A DNA stretch of 45,561 nucleotides from Cellulophaga sp. BC115SP (GTDB lineage: Bacteria; Bacteroidota; Bacteroidia; Cytophagales; Spirosomataceae): NCBI RefSeq assembly GCF_009905545.1, contig NZ_JAAALB010000046.1:1-45561 (forward strand), in the 5' to 3' direction. This document shows positions 44,091-45,561 of the stretch, one piece after another. The first letter of the stretch is position 1; the number at the start of each line of letters is the position of its first letter. The notes below the pieces were generated by a model. That model searched no databases. It saw only the letters and a program-made list of their open reading frames with translations, and was not told the origin of the DNA. A program made the translations under genes and the position numbers.

Positions 44091-44151
44091 AATTGTTAAA
44101 TGAGTACGATAGGTTAGAAAACTACCAAATATTAATATTGAATTTTGAGTT

Positions 44152-45264
44152 ATGAAAGAGATAAAGGCGATAATTGACGCATATCAGAAGATAGATTTTG
44201 AAACACACTCTGCTGCCTTGGCTACAGTCGTGCGTGTAGAAGGTTCTTCGTACAGACGAGCAGGAGCACGCATGTTGGTGAGTGATTCAGGAGAGTGGAT
44301 TGGAGGTATTAGTGGGGGGTGCTTGGAAGGAGATGCGCTCAAAAGAGCTCGTTTGGCAATGGCTCAAGGTAAGGCCACCATTGTAACATACGATACCACC
44401 GACGATGACCCGTATCAAATTGGAGTCGGTTTGGGCTGTAATGGCATTATTGATGTCCTACTAACGCCCATTGATCCAAAGGATGACAATAATCCTGTCG
44501 CTATTTTGTCGGATATTATTGATAAACGTGTTCCAACGGTAGTCATAACGGTTACTGCTACAGATATACCTGAGCAATTACCGCTGGGTAGTGTTTATAA
44601 GTACGGAAACGGTCAATTTGCCACTGATTTCCCCCTAAGCGAAATTCAGGAAGAAGTTACCAAAGCAGCAGATGGGGCTTTGTTTTCGGAAAAATCAAGC
44701 TCATATCATTTTACGCTAGATAGTGGTGAAGAAGTAAGCATTTTCGTAGAAGTGATTTTGCCTGCGACTCATATTTTGATTTATGGAGGCAATTATGATA
44801 TATATCCAATGGTACAATTAAGCAAAGAGGTAGGTTGGAAAGTTTCTGTAATTTGTAACCCTCTAAAAGTGCACAAAAGGCTATTTGATTGGGCCGATAA
44901 CGTTATTGCTAAGGAAGACGCAGATACTGTTCAAATTGATGCCTACACCGTTGCAATTTTGATGGCGCATGATTACGAAACAGATTTCAAGAATATGCGT
45001 GCGCTCATTCAGACTCCAATCAAATATATCGGAATGCTTGGACCCAAAAAAAGAACCGATAAAATGTTTACTAAAATGGAGGAGGAGGGAAACCCCGTAG
45101 CATTCCAAGATTTGGAGAGAATTGCTACACCTGTAGGATTAGACATTGGAGCAAATACGCCTGAGGAAATTGCCATATCAATCATAGCCGAAATTCGTGC
45201 CATGTTTGCTGGTCGTTCGGGACAACGTTTGAGACTAAGAGATAAGCCAATTTACGAGAGCTAG
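44152..45264 (+). CDS. XdhC/CoxI-family molybdenum-cofactor maturation protein
   Basis: 370 residues. The N-terminal XdhC_CoxI domain has ATVVRVEGSSYRRAGARMLV, the glycine-rich GGISGGCLEGDALKRA and GLGCNGIIDVLL. The C-terminal XdhC Rossmann domain has HILIYGGNYDIYPMVQLSKE, YIGMLGPKKRTD and PVGLDIGANTPEEIAISIIA. XdhC binds molybdenum cofactor and promotes its sulfuration before insertion into the large subunit. It is divergent from the cox-like operon it presumably serves. The partial 42-bp repeat relative at 44130-44151 runs up to its start codon. Confidence 0.94.
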   Translation: MKEIKAIIDAYQKIDFETHSAALATVVRVEGSSYRRAGARMLVSDSGEWIGGISGGCLEGDALKRARLAMAQGKATIVTYDTTDDDPYQIGVGLGCNGIIDVLLTPIDPKDDNNPVAILSDIIDKRVPTVVITVTATDIPEQLPLGSVYKYGNGQFATDFPLSEIQEEVTKAADGALFSEKSSSYHFTLDSGEEVSIFVEVILPATHILIYGGNYDIYPMVQLSKEVGWKVSVICNPLKVHKRLFDWADNVIAKEDADTVQIDAYTVAILMAHDYETDFKNMRALIQTPIKYIGMLGPKKRTDKMFTKMEEEGNPVAFQDLERIATPVGLDIGANTPEEIAISIIAEIRAMFAGRSGQRLRLRDKPIYES

Positions 45265-45269
45265 CTGCT

Positions 45270-45455
45270 ATTATTTAGTGATTGAGCGGTTGAGTGATTG
45301 AGTGATTTTTTTAAATTGGAGGCTAGTGGTAGAAACGCAAAGATTGCGTCTTTCAGAATGGTAACATCAAACATGAGTCATCCCGAGTTTTTAGGATTAG
45401 GATTATGCTCCAAATTTTTATCAAAAACATGAGTCATCCCGAATTTTTCGGGAGA
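45270..45455. repeat. composite repeat, module order A-B-C
   Basis: Same three modules as at 10006-10158 in another order. A is TTTAGTGATTGAGCGGTTGA with tandem GAGTGATT (45275-45306). B is a decayed AAACGCAA-AGA-TTGCGTCT palindrome (about 45334-45352). C is CATGAGTCATCCCGAGTTTT through CTCCAAATTTTTATCAAAAA (45372-45427). A second CATGAGTCATCC then leads into the hairpin TCCCGAA-TTT-TTCGGGA. No gene here. Confidence 0.75.
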
Positions 45456-45467
45456 ACTTTTAAAAAC

Positions 45468-45523
45468 GAAACCTCCTTGTTTATTTTGTGAATCACGACA
45501 AACACAAACAAACAGGAGGTTTC
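45468..45523 (+). promoter_or_regulatory. hairpin that would hide a Shine-Dalgarno site
   Basis: GAAACCTCCT (45468-45477) pairs with AGGAGGTTTC (45514-45523), with four more pairs after a one-base bulge and a 27-base loop. The right arm contains a strong AGGAGG six bases before the ATG at 45525. Strong SD sites are rare in this phylum. Layout and loop resemble the leader of the transposase remnant at 305-357. Hidden initiation sites of this kind are known from IS10 and IS50, where they block translation of read-through transcripts. Confidence 0.6.
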
Positions 45524-45524
45524 T

Positions 45525-45561
45525 ATGCATAAAGCATTTCTACAAAATAATGACATAAAAT
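45525..45561 (+). CDS. start of a gene cut by the window edge, probably a transposase
   Basis: Only 12 codons are visible (MHKAFLQNNDIK), so no family can be read. The preceding SD-sequestering hairpin and the repeats in front, together with the similar leader of the IS4-type remnant at the left end, suggest the transposase of a related insertion sequence. This is inference from context only. Confidence 0.35.
   Translation, partial: MHKAFLQNNDIK

Overview
The window comes from an AT-rich member of the Bacteroidota. The gene families suggest a Cytophagales-type environmental bacterium, but this is inferred from gene content, not from a marker gene. Pointers are a SusC/SusD pair with its own ECF sigma and FecR anti-sigma factor, a TAnnTTTG-type promoter, AraC regulators with membrane N-termini, GH89 and GH92 glycosidases, exosortase K with an MSEP-CTERM protein, and intergenic DNA full of short palindromic repeats. 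No rRNA, tRNA or CRISPR array was seen.

Layout. (1) 1-3.2 kb: a broken IS4-type transposase, a small membrane-anchored protein with the tail of a degraded paralogue beside it, a 0.7-kb repeat cluster, and a solitary DUF262/HNH (GmrSD-like) nuclease candidate. (2) 3.4-10 kb: dnaK, a D-2-hydroxyacid dehydrogenase, a DUF6268 outer-membrane protein, a small lipoprotein and a Cof-type HAD phosphatase. Two very long perfect palindromes lie between the divergent dnaK and dehydrogenase genes. (3) 10.4-17 kb: a secreted six-hairpin-type glycosidase, a TetR-MFS efflux pair with a likely operator, a membrane AraC regulator and a polytopic membrane protein. (4) 17.1-34.5 kb: a carbohydrate-use region with three exported Gfo/Idh/MocA oxidoreductases, ECF sigma/FecR/SusC/SusD, an HGSNAT-like membrane acetyltransferase (DUF5009), GH89 alpha-N-acetylglucosaminidase and GH92 alpha-mannosidase. 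(5) 34.8-38.1 kb: exosortase K overlapping a 928-residue membrane protein that ends in the MSEP-CTERM sorting tail. (6) 38.3-45.3 kb: a CoxL form II-type molybdenum hydroxylase cluster (CoxG, CoxS, CoxL, CoxM and MoxR-type ATPase on the minus strand, XdhC divergent). (7) The last 300 bases hold repeats and the start of a gene behind an SD-sequestering hairpin that resembles the leader of the broken transposase at the left edge.

How the genes work together. In region 4, SusC carries an N-terminal STN signalling domain that would contact FecR and release the sigma factor when substrate is bound. SusC/SusD would import a glycan that GH92 and GH89 trim. The acetyltransferase next to GH89 recalls the lysosomal HGSNAT-NAGLU pair, in which a non-reducing alpha-glucosamine is acetylated across a membrane and then cleaved. 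That would let the cell deal with de-N-acetylated glucosamine ends, and it is the most interesting functional inference in the window. The XrtK/MSEP-CTERM pair is a dedicated one-enzyme, one-substrate sorting unit whose target has a VIT-like region and a degenerate VWA-like region. Other points to check are a three-way-junction RNA just upstream of susC and several families of intergenic palindromes.
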